Program-made: the position numbers and the translations under genes
The notes under the pieces: model-generated
What the model was told of the DNA's origin: nothing
Databases searched by the model: none
Seen by the model: the letters and a program-made list of their open reading frames with translations, nothing else
Assembly: GCA_947303085.1 (NCBI GenBank)
Contig: CAMYXP010000001.1
Span: 558,001-622,000, forward strand
Origin: an uncultured Bacteroidales bacterium
Lineage (GTDB): Bacteria > Bacteroidota > Bacteroidia > Bacteroidales > F082
Length of the DNA: 64,000 nucleotides
Direction: 5' to 3'
In this document: piece after piece, positions 44,198-52,587 of the stretch
Position numbering within the stretch: position 1 is the first letter of the stretch
How the letters are laid out: the number at the start of each line of letters is the position of its first letter

Positions 44198-45985
44198 ATG
44201 ATTAATGTAACAATTGATAACAAACAGATTCAGGTCGCAGAAGGCACAACAATTTTGAAAGCTGCCCGTCAGGCCGGTATTCATATTCCTACCCTCTGCT
44301 ATTTCGAGTTGGCAGGAATGAATTTTGAGAACAAACCAGGTGGATGCCGTGTTTGCGTTGTCGAGATTACAAAGGATTTCAATGGCAAACCACGTCGTAA
44401 CCTTGCTCCAGCTTGCGCTACAGACTGCGTCGAAGGTATGGAAGTTCTCACACACAGCGCACGCGTCATCAACGCACGCCGTACTGTCGTTGAGTTGATT
44501 CTTTCAGACCACCCGACAGACTGCTTGACATGCGCCAAGTCAGGTCAGTGCGAACTCCAGAAGCTCGCTCAGAACCTCGGTATCCGCGACATCCCATTCC
44601 ATGGTGAGCAGTCGACATACCGCAAGGACATGTCACCTTCAATCGTACGCGACATCGACAAATGTATCATGTGCCGCCGCTGCGAGAACGTATGTAACAA
44701 CATCCAGACAGTCGGTGCTTTGAGCGCTGTGAACCGTGGCTTCCAGGCCGTAGTCGCTCCAGCTTTCGAGCAGGACCTCATGGATTCACCATGCGTCATG
44801 TGCGGTCAGTGCGTCCAGGTTTGCCCTGTCGGCGCTTTGAGCGAGGTTGATGATACACGTAACGTGATGGCAGCTATCAACAATCCTAAGAAGACCGTCA
44901 TTGTGAACACAGCTCCTGCAACACGTGTCGCTCTCGGCGAAGAGTTCGGCATGCCAGCAGGTACTATCGTCACAGGCCAGATGGCAGCAGCATTGCGCCG
45001 CCTCGGTTTCGACTATGTGTTCGATACAGACTTCACCGCTGACTTGACCATCATGGAAGAAGGTACAGAGCTCCTCGGCCGTATCAAGAAGTTCATGGCA
45101 GGCGACAAATCAGTGCGTCTCCCTATCTTGACATCATGCTGCCCAGGTTGGGTCAACTTCTTCGAGCACAACTTCCCGGATATGCTCGACGTTCCTTCAA
45201 CAGCTAAGTCACCTATGCAGATGTTCGGCGCTGTTGCTAAGAACTACTGGGCAGAGAAGATGGGCATCAAGAGAGAAGACCTCGTCGTCGTTTCTATCAT
45301 GCCTTGCTTGGCAAAGAAATACGAAAGCAAACGTAAAGAGTTCTACAAAGACGGTAACCCGGATATCGACTACGTCCTTTCAACACGTGAGTTGGCTCGC
45401 TTGATCAAGCAGTTCAACCTCGACCTTAAGGACATGCCATCAGAGGATTACGATGATCCGCTCGGCGAGTCAACAGGTGCTGCTGTCATCTTCGGTGCAA
45501 CAGGTGGTGTTATCGAGGCTGCTGTCCGTACAGCATACGAGGTATTCACAGGCAAACCGTTGCCAAAGATCGACTTCACAGAACTCCGTGGTATGGACGG
45601 TATCCGTGACGCTTGGGTTGACTTCGCAGGCACCCCAATCCACATCGGTATCGCTCACGGTCTGGCAAATGCACGCAAGCTCCTCGAAAGAGTTCGCGAA
45701 GGCAAAGAGCAGTTCCACGCTATCGAAGTCATGGCTTGCCCAGGCGGTTGCGTCGGTGGAGCTGGTCAGCCATATCACCATGGCAACAGTGAAATCATCA
45801 AGAAACGTACAGAGGCTATCTATCGTGAAGACCTCGGCAAACCAATCCGTAAGTCACACGAGAATCCTTCAATCAAGAAGATTTACGCTGAGTACTTTGG
45901 TGAACCATGCGGCCACAAGTCACATGAACTGCTGCATACACACTATTTCGACAAATCAGAACATGTTGAGATTAGCGAAAAATAA
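44198..45985 (+). CDS. hydA: Trimeric [FeFe]-hydrogenase catalytic subunit A
   Basis: A 595-residue catalytic subunit. N-terminal [2Fe-2S] (C34, C50, C53, C73), His-ligated [4Fe-4S] (H105, C109, C112, C118), two further [4Fe-4S] clusters (C156-C166, C199-C209), then the H-cluster domain. Signatures are complete: TSCCPGW with C314 (proton transfer) and C315 (ligand), MPCLAKKYE with C370, and EVMACPGGCVGG with C514 and C518. It should make or consume H2 using NADH plus ferredoxin together with HydB and HydC. AGGAGG at 44184 is a strong ribosome-binding site, rare in this window. Confidence 0.95.
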   Translation: MINVTIDNKQIQVAEGTTILKAARQAGIHIPTLCYFELAGMNFENKPGGCRVCVVEITKDFNGKPRRNLAPACATDCVEGMEVLTHSARVINARRTVVELILSDHPTDCLTCAKSGQCELQKLAQNLGIRDIPFHGEQSTYRKDMSPSIVRDIDKCIMCRRCENVCNNIQTVGALSAVNRGFQAVVAPAFEQDLMDSPCVMCGQCVQVCPVGALSEVDDTRNVMAAINNPKKTVIVNTAPATRVALGEEFGMPAGTIVTGQMAAALRRLGFDYVFDTDFTADLTIMEEGTELLGRIKKFMAGDKSVRLPILTSCCPGWVNFFEHNFPDMLDVPSTAKSPMQMFGAVAKNYWAEKMGIKREDLVVVSIMPCLAKKYESKRKEFYKDGNPDIDYVLSTRELARLIKQFNLDLKDMPSEDYDDPLGESTGAAVIFGATGGVIEAAVRTAYEVFTGKPLPKIDFTELRGMDGIRDAWVDFAGTPIHIGIAHGLANARKLLERVREGKEQFHAIEVMACPGGCVGGAGQPYHHGNSEIIKKRTEAIYREDLGKPIRKSHENPSIKKIYAEYFGEPCGHKSHELLHTHYFDKSEHVEISEK

Positions 45986-46012
45986 TTGTTGGAAAATTAA
46001 AAATTGAATATT

Positions 46013-46492
46013 ATGGCAGTTATTAAATTATCAGAAGATAAAATCAAATTCATTAAGGACGTTTGCAAATCGTTCCGTAATGATGGTGGCGAAGTTATCA
46101 ACGTGCTTCACAAGGTTCAGGGTGAGTACGGCTACCTCTCAGCAGAAGTTCAGGAACTTGTCGCTAAGGAGTTAAACATCCCTGTATCAAGAGTTTACGG
46201 TATCGTTTCATTCTATTCGTTCTTCACCATGACTCCAAAGGGCAAACACCCGATTTCAGTTTGTTTGGGTACAGCTTGCTACGTGCGTGGTGCTGAGAAG
46301 GTTTTGGATGAGTTGAAACGTCAGCTCGGCGTTGAAGTCGGTGGCACAACACCTGACGGAAAGTTCTCATTGAACTGCCTCCGTTGCGTGGGCGCTTGCG
46401 GTCTTGCTCCAGTCGCTATGATTGGTGACAAGGTCTACGGCCGTTTGACACCTGACAAAGTCAAAGAAGTTTTGGCTGAGTACAACGATTAA
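46013..46492 (+). CDS. hydC: Trimeric [FeFe]-hydrogenase subunit C (NuoE-like)
   Basis: A 159-residue thioredoxin-like [2Fe-2S] subunit homologous to NuoE. Cluster ligands are C84, C89 (CLGTACYVRG) and C125, C129 (CLRCVGACGL). The N-terminal helical bundle and FYSFFTMTPKGKHPI segment are typical. I chose the ATG at 46013; a TTG nine bases upstream is less likely. The gene order B-A-C is completed here and a terminator follows. Confidence 0.93.
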   Translation: MAVIKLSEDKIKFIKDVCKSFRNDGGEVINVLHKVQGEYGYLSAEVQELVAKELNIPVSRVYGIVSFYSFFTMTPKGKHPISVCLGTACYVRGAEKVLDELKRQLGVEVGGTTPDGKFSLNCLRCVGACGLAPVAMIGDKVYGRLTPDKVKEVLAEYND

Positions 46493-46517
46493 TAAGACAC
46501 CTTATTAATTAATAAAT

Positions 46518-46555
46518 GTAGAGACGTCACGATGTGGCGTCTCTACCCTTTTTTA
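46518..46555. terminator. Terminator between hydC and the first C10 protease
   Basis: Stem GTAGAGACGTCAC / GTGGCGTCTCTAC (46518-46530 and 46534-46546, one G-U pair), loop GAT, then CCCTTTTTT. It belongs to the GTAGAGACG palindrome family and separates convergent genes. Confidence 0.88.
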
Positions 46556-46566
46556 TCTAATATCTT

Positions 46567-48576
46567 TTATTTACTCACGTTCACTTTCTCTGTTTTTGTT
46601 CCATTTTCAGTCTCAATTCTAACCATGTAAATTCCTGATTCAAAACCGCTCAAATCAATGGTGGTATTTTCATTGGCAGTTGTCTCAAGAACTTTCTGAC
46701 CTAAAACGTTCATAACACTGATGCTCATCTCGCCGTTACCTTCAATGTTTAGAATTCCGTTTGTCGGGTTAGGGTAGAGGCGGACGTTGCTCGTGTTGGC
46801 TTCTGCGATGCCGACATGGCTTTCGCAGTCGTTGTTGTATGTTAAGAACACACCGTCGCTGTGATCGCCAGAGGTGTAAAGCACTTCGTCGTCAGCGTTT
46901 TTGATGACGAAAGAGCATTCAAAGTCGGTGTCGTATTGTTCGCTGGCGTGATACCAGCCGTGGTTCCAGATGAAGTTGAGGTTGCCTTTCAAAAGTGGAA
47001 TAACCACTGTCTTCGCTGAGCCTTCTGTCATGGTGACTGCACCGATTCGGTTACTGTTAGCATCGGTCACGCTGATACAGGCGCCTTTCCAGCCGTCGCC
47101 GCCTTCGTCGGTAAGCTCGAAAGTGATGTCGCACTTGTCGCCGACAAGAATCTTAGCGTATGCTTTGCGGTTGAATCCCGACTCGTTTTCGGCAATAATA
47201 GAATATTGGTAAAGTCCTTCTTCGAGATTTTCATCGACGAAATCCATCCTCTGACCTTTGGTGCCTTCTGCAGTAAAGATAAGCTCTCCGTTGCGATATA
47301 CATTGACTGTAAAGCTTGTAAGAGGCTCGCCGTTAAGGTTGTTCTCAGGGTTTGTCCATGTGATGCTTACGCTTGTCATATCATCATTTTCAACCACTTC
47401 GAAATCAGTGATGTTTTCAGGACGATTCATATATTCCGGAGAGTCAGGTATGATATGTCCTGTGAAGCCATTAAGTTCGTTGAATGCATATTTTGTTGTG
47501 TTGAGTGCTCCGACTGGACACCAAGCGTCGTCTTTGCCGCTCCAGCCCCAGTTGAAATGGAAATAGTCGTTCTCATCATAGCCGTCGCACACGAAGGCGT
47601 GACCACCTGCGCCGTGATCATCCTGACCGCTGTAATACAACGGTATGCCTTCGTCGAGACCGCCGTCTTTAAGCATCTGAGCCCATTCCTCATTGGAGTA
47701 GCCTGGACCCCAAAATCCACCGCCATAGTTGGTGATATGGTCGTCGCAAGAATATCCAAAATAGGTGCGTAACGCTGGAGGCACGTCGCCTGAAAAGGCA
47801 CCGCTGCCGTCTGGACCGTACATCATCTCCACAGCAATGCCGCAATGATGCAGGAGTTGTGCAATGTAAAAATAATCTTCCTCGGTGCTCAACGAGTCGA
47901 GGTCGTTAGGCATCAATTCAAAATGATACTCTGTCTCGCCAAAGTTGGCAGTTTGTTGCGGATAACCACCAGGATAATAAGAATACGAACCTTCTCCCTG
48001 TGCCGGGTAGTCCCAGAATTTCATCACCTGACCCATGGCTGTGGCGACACAACCGGCATAGACATGACCGCCATTACCATCAGGATCTTCAGGACATTGG
48101 CTGTTGTATGGGAAGTTCTGGTGCCAGGTCGACTGAAGGAGGGGACCGACTACGCTGCGGCCCTTTCTACCTTGTTTAATAATGCCGTTTTTCGACACCG
48201 ATTCCCATTCGGCAACGATATCGGGTGTAGCTGTAATGTTATGCTCTCTAACGTATTGAATTTCTTCGCAAAAACTGTTGAGTGTAAAACTGAAACCATC
48301 CGAAAGATTGTTAACATCGAAGCTTCCTGTTGTTGAATATGCCAAAATCGGCTTCACTCGGTCGTCGCCTGATATGATGACGAATCCGTTGTCGCCCGGA
48401 ACGTTAAAAACGTAATAATCAACATCACCGCGTGTCGCTGAAGCATAAGCAAGGTTTACCTGGGTGCTCAAAAAACGCTGTCCAAGCTGCTGGGCGCGTT
48501 GAGCGTCGACAGGGCCTGCAAACAATTGACCCATAGAAAAGGCCAAAATAGCAATGATTAATAGAGCTTTTTTCAT
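46567..48576 (-). CDS. C10-family (streptopain-like) cysteine protease, type IX cargo
   Basis: A 669-residue secreted protease. Signal peptide (about 1-20, ending LFAG), an inhibitory propeptide (about 21-140: YYVFNVPGDNGFVIISGDDR), then the C10 catalytic domain with C176 (YAGCVATAMGQ) and H326 (AGGHAFVCDGYD), followed by NWGWSG. A fibronectin-III-like region (about 390-475), a further beta domain, and a C-terminal type IX sorting tail (LYPNPTNGILNIEG to KVNVSK, about 598-669) follow. Its 3-prime neighbour is a close paralogue, so the pair arose by tandem duplication. Confidence 0.92.
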   Translation of the reverse strand: MKKALLIIAILAFSMGQLFAGPVDAQRAQQLGQRFLSTQVNLAYASATRGDVDYYVFNVPGDNGFVIISGDDRVKPILAYSTTGSFDVNNLSDGFSFTLNSFCEEIQYVREHNITATPDIVAEWESVSKNGIIKQGRKGRSVVGPLLQSTWHQNFPYNSQCPEDPDGNGGHVYAGCVATAMGQVMKFWDYPAQGEGSYSYYPGGYPQQTANFGETEYHFELMPNDLDSLSTEEDYFYIAQLLHHCGIAVEMMYGPDGSGAFSGDVPPALRTYFGYSCDDHITNYGGGFWGPGYSNEEWAQMLKDGGLDEGIPLYYSGQDDHGAGGHAFVCDGYDENDYFHFNWGWSGKDDAWCPVGALNTTKYAFNELNGFTGHIIPDSPEYMNRPENITDFEVVENDDMTSVSITWTNPENNLNGEPLTSFTVNVYRNGELIFTAEGTKGQRMDFVDENLEEGLYQYSIIAENESGFNRKAYAKILVGDKCDITFELTDEGGDGWKGACISVTDANSNRIGAVTMTEGSAKTVVIPLLKGNLNFIWNHGWYHASEQYDTDFECSFVIKNADDEVLYTSGDHSDGVFLTYNNDCESHVGIAEANTSNVRLYPNPTNGILNIEGNGEMSISVMNVLGQKVLETTANENTTIDLSGFESGIYMVRIETENGTKTEKVNVSK

Positions 48577-48611
48577 TTTATTTAAAATTAAGTTAATAAT
48601 GGTTAGGACTG

Positions 48612-48619
48612 CAAAGATA
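48612..48619 (-). promoter_or_regulatory. -7 box of the first C10 protease promoter
   Basis: CAAAGATA reads TATCTTTG on the minus strand, 35 bases before the 48576 start. It is placed directly after the terminator of the upstream paralogue. Confidence 0.62.
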
Positions 48620-48624
48620 TAAAA

Positions 48625-48660
48625 AAAAACTTGAAATCACAGTTGTGACTTCAAGTTTTT
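48625..48660 (-). terminator. Terminator after the second C10 protease
   Basis: Stem AAAAACTTGAAGTCACA / TGTGATTTCAAGTTTTT read on the minus strand (48660-48644 and 48641-48625), with its single non-Watson-Crick pair being G-U only on that strand. It ends the 48678 gene and separates it from its paralogue. Confidence 0.87.
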
Positions 48661-48677
48661 CTAAATTATTATAATTG

Positions 48678-50702
48678 TTATCTTCTGACGTTAACTTTTT
48701 CTGTCATAGTGCCGTCATCGGTCTTGATTCTCACCATGTAAATCCCTGATTCAAAACCGCTTAAATCGATGGTGGCGTTGCCGCTTGCTGTTGTTTCAAG
48801 GATAATTTGGCCAAGCATGTTCATGACAGAGATTGTCATTTCGCTGCCACCTTCAATGTTAAGGATTCCGTTGGTCGGGTTAGGGTAGAGGCGGACATCG
48901 TTTATGCTGACTTCCGGCACTGAAATAGGGCTTGAACAGTCGTTGTTGTATGTCAGGAAGACGCCGTCGCTGTGCTCGCCTGAGGTGAAAAGAATCTCAT
49001 CGTCAGCGTTCTTGATGACGAAAGCGCACTCATAGTCGGTGTCGTATTGTTCTGAGGTGTGATACCAGCCGTGGTTCCAGATGAAGTTGAGATCGCCCTT
49101 CAAGAGTGGCATCACAATGGTCTGTGCCGAACCTTCCTCCATCGTCACTTTAGCAATGCGCTGTCCTTTCTCGTCTGTTACGCTGATGCAAGCGCCTTTC
49201 CAGCCGTCGCCTCCCTCATCGGTGAGTTCGAAAATGATGTCGCATTTGTCACCAACAAGAATCTGAGCGTATGCTTTGCGGCTGAAACCGTATTCGTTTT
49301 CAGCTACAATTGAATATTGGTAAAGACCTTCTTCGAGATCTAAGTCATTGATATCCATTCTGTCGCCTTTGACACCTTCTGTCTGGAAAATGATGCTTCC
49401 ATTGCGATAGACATAAACGTTGAAATCACCCAGTGGCTCGCCATTGAGGTTGTTTTCAGGGTTAGTCCATGTGATGCTGACACTTGTCATGTCTTCATTC
49501 TCAATCACTTCAAAATCGGTGATGTTTTCAGGACGTTGATAATAATCGTCGCCCTGTGGCTGAATGTGTCCGATGAATCCGTTCGAGTCGTTGAAGGCAT
49601 ATTTTGTGGTGTTGAGTGCTCCGATAGCGCACCAAGCGTCGTCGCGGCCGCTCCAGCCCCAGTTGAAGTGGAAATAGTCGTTCTCGTCGTAGCCGTCGCA
49701 CACGAAAGCGTGACCGCCAGCTCCGTTGTCGTCGGAACCGCTATAATACAAAGGCATTCCTTCATCAAGACCACCGTCTTTAAGCATCTGAGTCCATTGT
49801 TCGATGGTGTAGAAATTGAATCCCCAGAAGCTGAGTGTCTCCATATCATCACAAGAATATTTGAAATAGTTGTTTAATGCGGTTACCACATCTTGTGAGT
49901 AGGCGCCGCTGCCGTGACCGCTGTACTGCATATCAACTGAGATGCCGCAATGGTGCAGGAACTGTGCGATGTAGAAATAATCCTCCTCGGTGCTTAACGA
50001 GTCGAGGTCGTTAGGCATGAGTTCAAAATGGTATTCTGTCTCGCCGAAGTTGGCTGTTTGCTGTTCGTATCCCTCAGGATTATATGTGTGCGAGCCTGTT
50101 CCCTGTGCCGGCCAGTTCCAGTATTTCATCACCTGACCCATTGCTGTGGCGACACAGCCTGCATAAACACGGCCTCCGCTGCCTTCCTCGTCTTCAGGGC
50201 ACTGGCTGTTGTAAGGCCAGTTCTGATTCCAGATGGTAGGACAGAGTGGTCCGACCACGCTACGGCTCTTGCGACCTTGTTTGATGCTACCGTTTTCCAA
50301 CACTGACTTCCACTCGGCTTTGATGTCGGCTGTCGCCTCGATGTTGTTCTCTCTAATGTATTGAATCTCATGGCTGAAGCTGTTGAGAGTAAACTCAAAA
50401 CCGTCGGCTACATCGTTAGGATTGAAGCTTCCTGTTGTCGAATATGCCAAGATAGGCTTCACTCGGTCGTCACCTGCTATGACAACGAAACCGTTGCCGC
50501 CGCTGACGTTGAAAACGTAATAGTCCACATCACCGCGAGTGGCAGAAGTGTGAACTAATTGAATATCAGTGTTTTGAGTGCCTTTTGCGGTAGACAGAAA
50601 ACGCTGTCCGAGCTGCTGGGCGCGCTGTGCTTCGACAGGACCAGCTGACATTTTGCCAATGGTTAAAGCAAAAATTGCAATGATTAATAGAGTTTTTTTC
50701 AT
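48678..50702 (-). CDS. C10-family cysteine protease, type IX cargo, second copy
   Basis: A 674-residue paralogue of the 46567 product with the same domain order: signal peptide (ending KMSAG), propeptide, catalytic domain with C183 (YAGCVATAMGQ) and H331 (GAGGHAFVCDGYD), fibronectin-III-like region, beta domain (ECAFVIKNADDEILFTSG) and a C-terminal sorting tail (LYPNPTNGILNIEG to EKVNVRR). It differs from its partner around the substrate loops near residues 260-300. It has its own promoter and terminator, so the copies can be regulated separately. Confidence 0.92.
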   Translation of the reverse strand: MKKTLLIIAIFALTIGKMSAGPVEAQRAQQLGQRFLSTAKGTQNTDIQLVHTSATRGDVDYYVFNVSGGNGFVVIAGDDRVKPILAYSTTGSFNPNDVADGFEFTLNSFSHEIQYIRENNIEATADIKAEWKSVLENGSIKQGRKSRSVVGPLCPTIWNQNWPYNSQCPEDEEGSGGRVYAGCVATAMGQVMKYWNWPAQGTGSHTYNPEGYEQQTANFGETEYHFELMPNDLDSLSTEEDYFYIAQFLHHCGISVDMQYSGHGSGAYSQDVVTALNNYFKYSCDDMETLSFWGFNFYTIEQWTQMLKDGGLDEGMPLYYSGSDDNGAGGHAFVCDGYDENDYFHFNWGWSGRDDAWCAIGALNTTKYAFNDSNGFIGHIQPQGDDYYQRPENITDFEVIENEDMTSVSITWTNPENNLNGEPLGDFNVYVYRNGSIIFQTEGVKGDRMDINDLDLEEGLYQYSIVAENEYGFSRKAYAQILVGDKCDIIFELTDEGGDGWKGACISVTDEKGQRIAKVTMEEGSAQTIVMPLLKGDLNFIWNHGWYHTSEQYDTDYECAFVIKNADDEILFTSGEHSDGVFLTYNNDCSSPISVPEVSINDVRLYPNPTNGILNIEGGSEMTISVMNMLGQIILETTASGNATIDLSGFESGIYMVRIKTDDGTMTEKVNVRR

Positions 50703-50741
50703 TTTATTTTAATTTAGTTGTTTTTACATAACTTTAACTTG

Positions 50742-50769
50742 CAAAAGTAATTATTTTTTCGTATCTTTG
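50742..50769. promoter_or_regulatory. Overlapping divergent promoters for the C10 protease and subtilase
   Basis: Minus-strand -7 box TACTTTTG at 50742-50749 (for the 50702 gene) and plus-strand -7 box TATCTTTG at 50762-50769 (for the 50790 gene), 12 bases apart. The plus promoter has TTG at 50739-50741 at the right -33 distance, directly beside the minus box. Each promoter therefore occupies the other's -33 region, and both cannot be bound at the same time. Confidence 0.65.
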
Positions 50770-50789
50770 CATCATTAAAATGATTAACT

Positions 50790-52496
50790 ATGAAAAAATA
50801 TTTTTTGACGATATCCGCAATCTTTCTTTGTCTGATAGGTTTTTCGACCAATCCTGAAGGCAAAATCAAGATTAATATAATAATAAAGATACAGTCGGAT
50901 GCTACAGAACTGAGTCGCATGGCAAGTGCTTTCTCAACAAAAGCCGAGCGCCGTTTGTTTGTTGTGAATTCCCTGAAACGTCAGGCGGAAGAGTCGCAAG
51001 CTGATTTGCTCGATTATCTTAATGAATTGGAAATCAATGGTGTAGTGGAGGAGATAAGGCCGTTGTGGATTGTCAATTCGGTGAGCTGTTATGCCGAGGA
51101 ATCGTTGATGGATGAGATTTCGCGGCGCGATGATGTTCTGGCAGTTTATCAGGTTGAGGAATTTTCATTGCCTGAAGATGAGAATTTTTCGATTCCTGCC
51201 GAGCGGGGCGACGGTCGTGAGATAGCCGAAAACATACTGAAAGTCAACGCCGACCAGGTTTGGGAACTTGGCTACACTGGCGAGGATGTTTTGGTCGCGC
51301 TTATCGATACGGGGGTGAGACTTGATCATGCCGATTTGCAGGGACAATTTTGGGACGGCGGCGCCGAATATCCGAATCACGGCTACGATTTTTACCAACA
51401 TGACGACGACCCGTCGGATACTCACGGACATGGCACTCATGTGGCCGGAACCATTGTTGGTTCTGGCGCTTCGGGCACGCAGACTGGTGTGGCTCCAGGG
51501 GCGAAAATCATGGTGCTGAAGGTGTTTCATGGCGACGACAATCTTACAGAGCTGACGATGTGTGTCGAGGCGATGCAGTTCGCTGTTGAGCATGGCGCCG
51601 ATGTAATGAATATGTCGCTCGGACAGCCTCTCCCTGATGCGAGCGTCAAGCTGATGATGCGTCAGGCTTGCGACAACACCCTCGCCGCCGGAGTGGTGGC
51701 TTCGGTTTGTGCAGGCAACTCACGCCTGATTCAGATGCTTGCACCAGTACCTTATAATATATGGTCGCCAGGCGATTGCCCTCCGCCGCATCTTCATGAA
51801 GATCAGATGGTTAACGCTGGCGGCACAAGTTGCGTGATTTGTGTGGGCGCTGTCAATTTTAACGACGTTCTCGGCGATTTTTCGTCAGAAGGCCCATCGA
51901 CATGGAGCGATGTGGCACAATATAACGACTATCCTTACTCTTCGGGAAGCGCTACAAATATTGGCCTCATTCGTCCTGATGTTTGCGCACCAGGTGTTAA
52001 CATCAAATCGCTGGATTTTAACACCACCAACGGTTATTGTCTGAAAAGCGGCACCTCAATGGCGACTCCTTGCGTAACTGGTACTATCGCCTTGATGCTG
52101 TCGAAAGACCATGAGCTGACGCCAGCGCAAATCGATGAGATCTTGGAACGAACCGCCATCCCGTTGTCAGCGCATAAAAGCAACGATTTCGGCTCAGGCA
52201 GAATCGATGCGTTGGCGGCTGTCAACGCCGTCGGAGGTAATGGTGCCGGTGAAATTGATGAAACCGCATTCGTTATTTATCCAAATCCGACATCTGATTT
52301 CATAATCATAAATATTCCCGCCGTACAAACGCGATTCATCGCGTCTCAATATCAAATCATCAACATTTTAGGCGAAATCGTCATGTCAGGTGAAATAATT
52401 GCTGAAAACAAACGAATCGATATCTCGAATCTGCCGAACGGCATTTATTTCATCAAAATCGGTGATTATTCTCAAAAAATTGTTGTTGAAAAATAA
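50790..52496 (+). CDS. S8-family subtilisin-like protease, type IX cargo
   Basis: A 568-residue secreted serine protease. Signal peptide (about 1-19), an I9-like propeptide (about 25-125), and a subtilase domain with catalytic D173 (LIDTGVRLDH), H214 (HGHGTHVAGT) and S423 (SGTSMATP); the oxyanion Asn is in CAGN (N310). The C-terminal sorting tail starts at IYPNPTSDF (about 487) and ends SQKIVVEK. Together with the two divergent C10 proteases it forms a small island of type IX cargo. A palindromic repeat is embedded in frame at 52329-52344. Confidence 0.92.
   Translation: MKKYFLTISAIFLCLIGFSTNPEGKIKINIIIKIQSDATELSRMASAFSTKAERRLFVVNSLKRQAEESQADLLDYLNELEINGVVEEIRPLWIVNSVSCYAEESLMDEISRRDDVLAVYQVEEFSLPEDENFSIPAERGDGREIAENILKVNADQVWELGYTGEDVLVALIDTGVRLDHADLQGQFWDGGAEYPNHGYDFYQHDDDPSDTHGHGTHVAGTIVGSGASGTQTGVAPGAKIMVLKVFHGDDNLTELTMCVEAMQFAVEHGADVMNMSLGQPLPDASVKLMMRQACDNTLAAGVVASVCAGNSRLIQMLAPVPYNIWSPGDCPPPHLHEDQMVNAGGTSCVICVGAVNFNDVLGDFSSEGPSTWSDVAQYNDYPYSSGSATNIGLIRPDVCAPGVNIKSLDFNTTNGYCLKSGTSMATPCVTGTIALMLSKDHELTPAQIDEILERTAIPLSAHKSNDFGSGRIDALAAVNAVGGNGAGEIDETAFVIYPNPTSDFIIINIPAVQTRFIASQYQIINILGEIVMSGEIIAENKRIDISNLPNGIYFIKIGDYSQKIVVEK
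52329..52344. repeat. In-frame ACGCGAT palindrome inside the subtilase gene
   Basis: ACGCGAT / ATCGCGT with a TC centre, followed by CTC as in the GCGTCTC repeat family. It encodes TRFIA within the sorting tail, at a position where related tails have a variable loop. Confidence 0.6.
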
Positions 52497-52506
52497 TTGT
52501 TAAAAT

Positions 52507-52568
52507 TTTGTTTTTATTCAAAAAATCCCTAATTTTGTAGTTCGTTTTGAACACAATTTTAGGGATTT
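52507..52568 (+). promoter_or_regulatory. nfn promoter with flanking inverted repeat
   Basis: TTTG (52507-52510), 19-base spacer and TAATTTTG (52530-52537) form one of the two best full promoter matches in the window. A 10-bp perfect inverted repeat AAATCCCTAA (52523-52532) / TTAGGGATTT (52559-52568) straddles the start site, its left arm covering the first bases of the -7 box. It may be an operator. Confidence 0.7.
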
Positions 52569-52587
52569 AATTTTAAAAATTTATATT

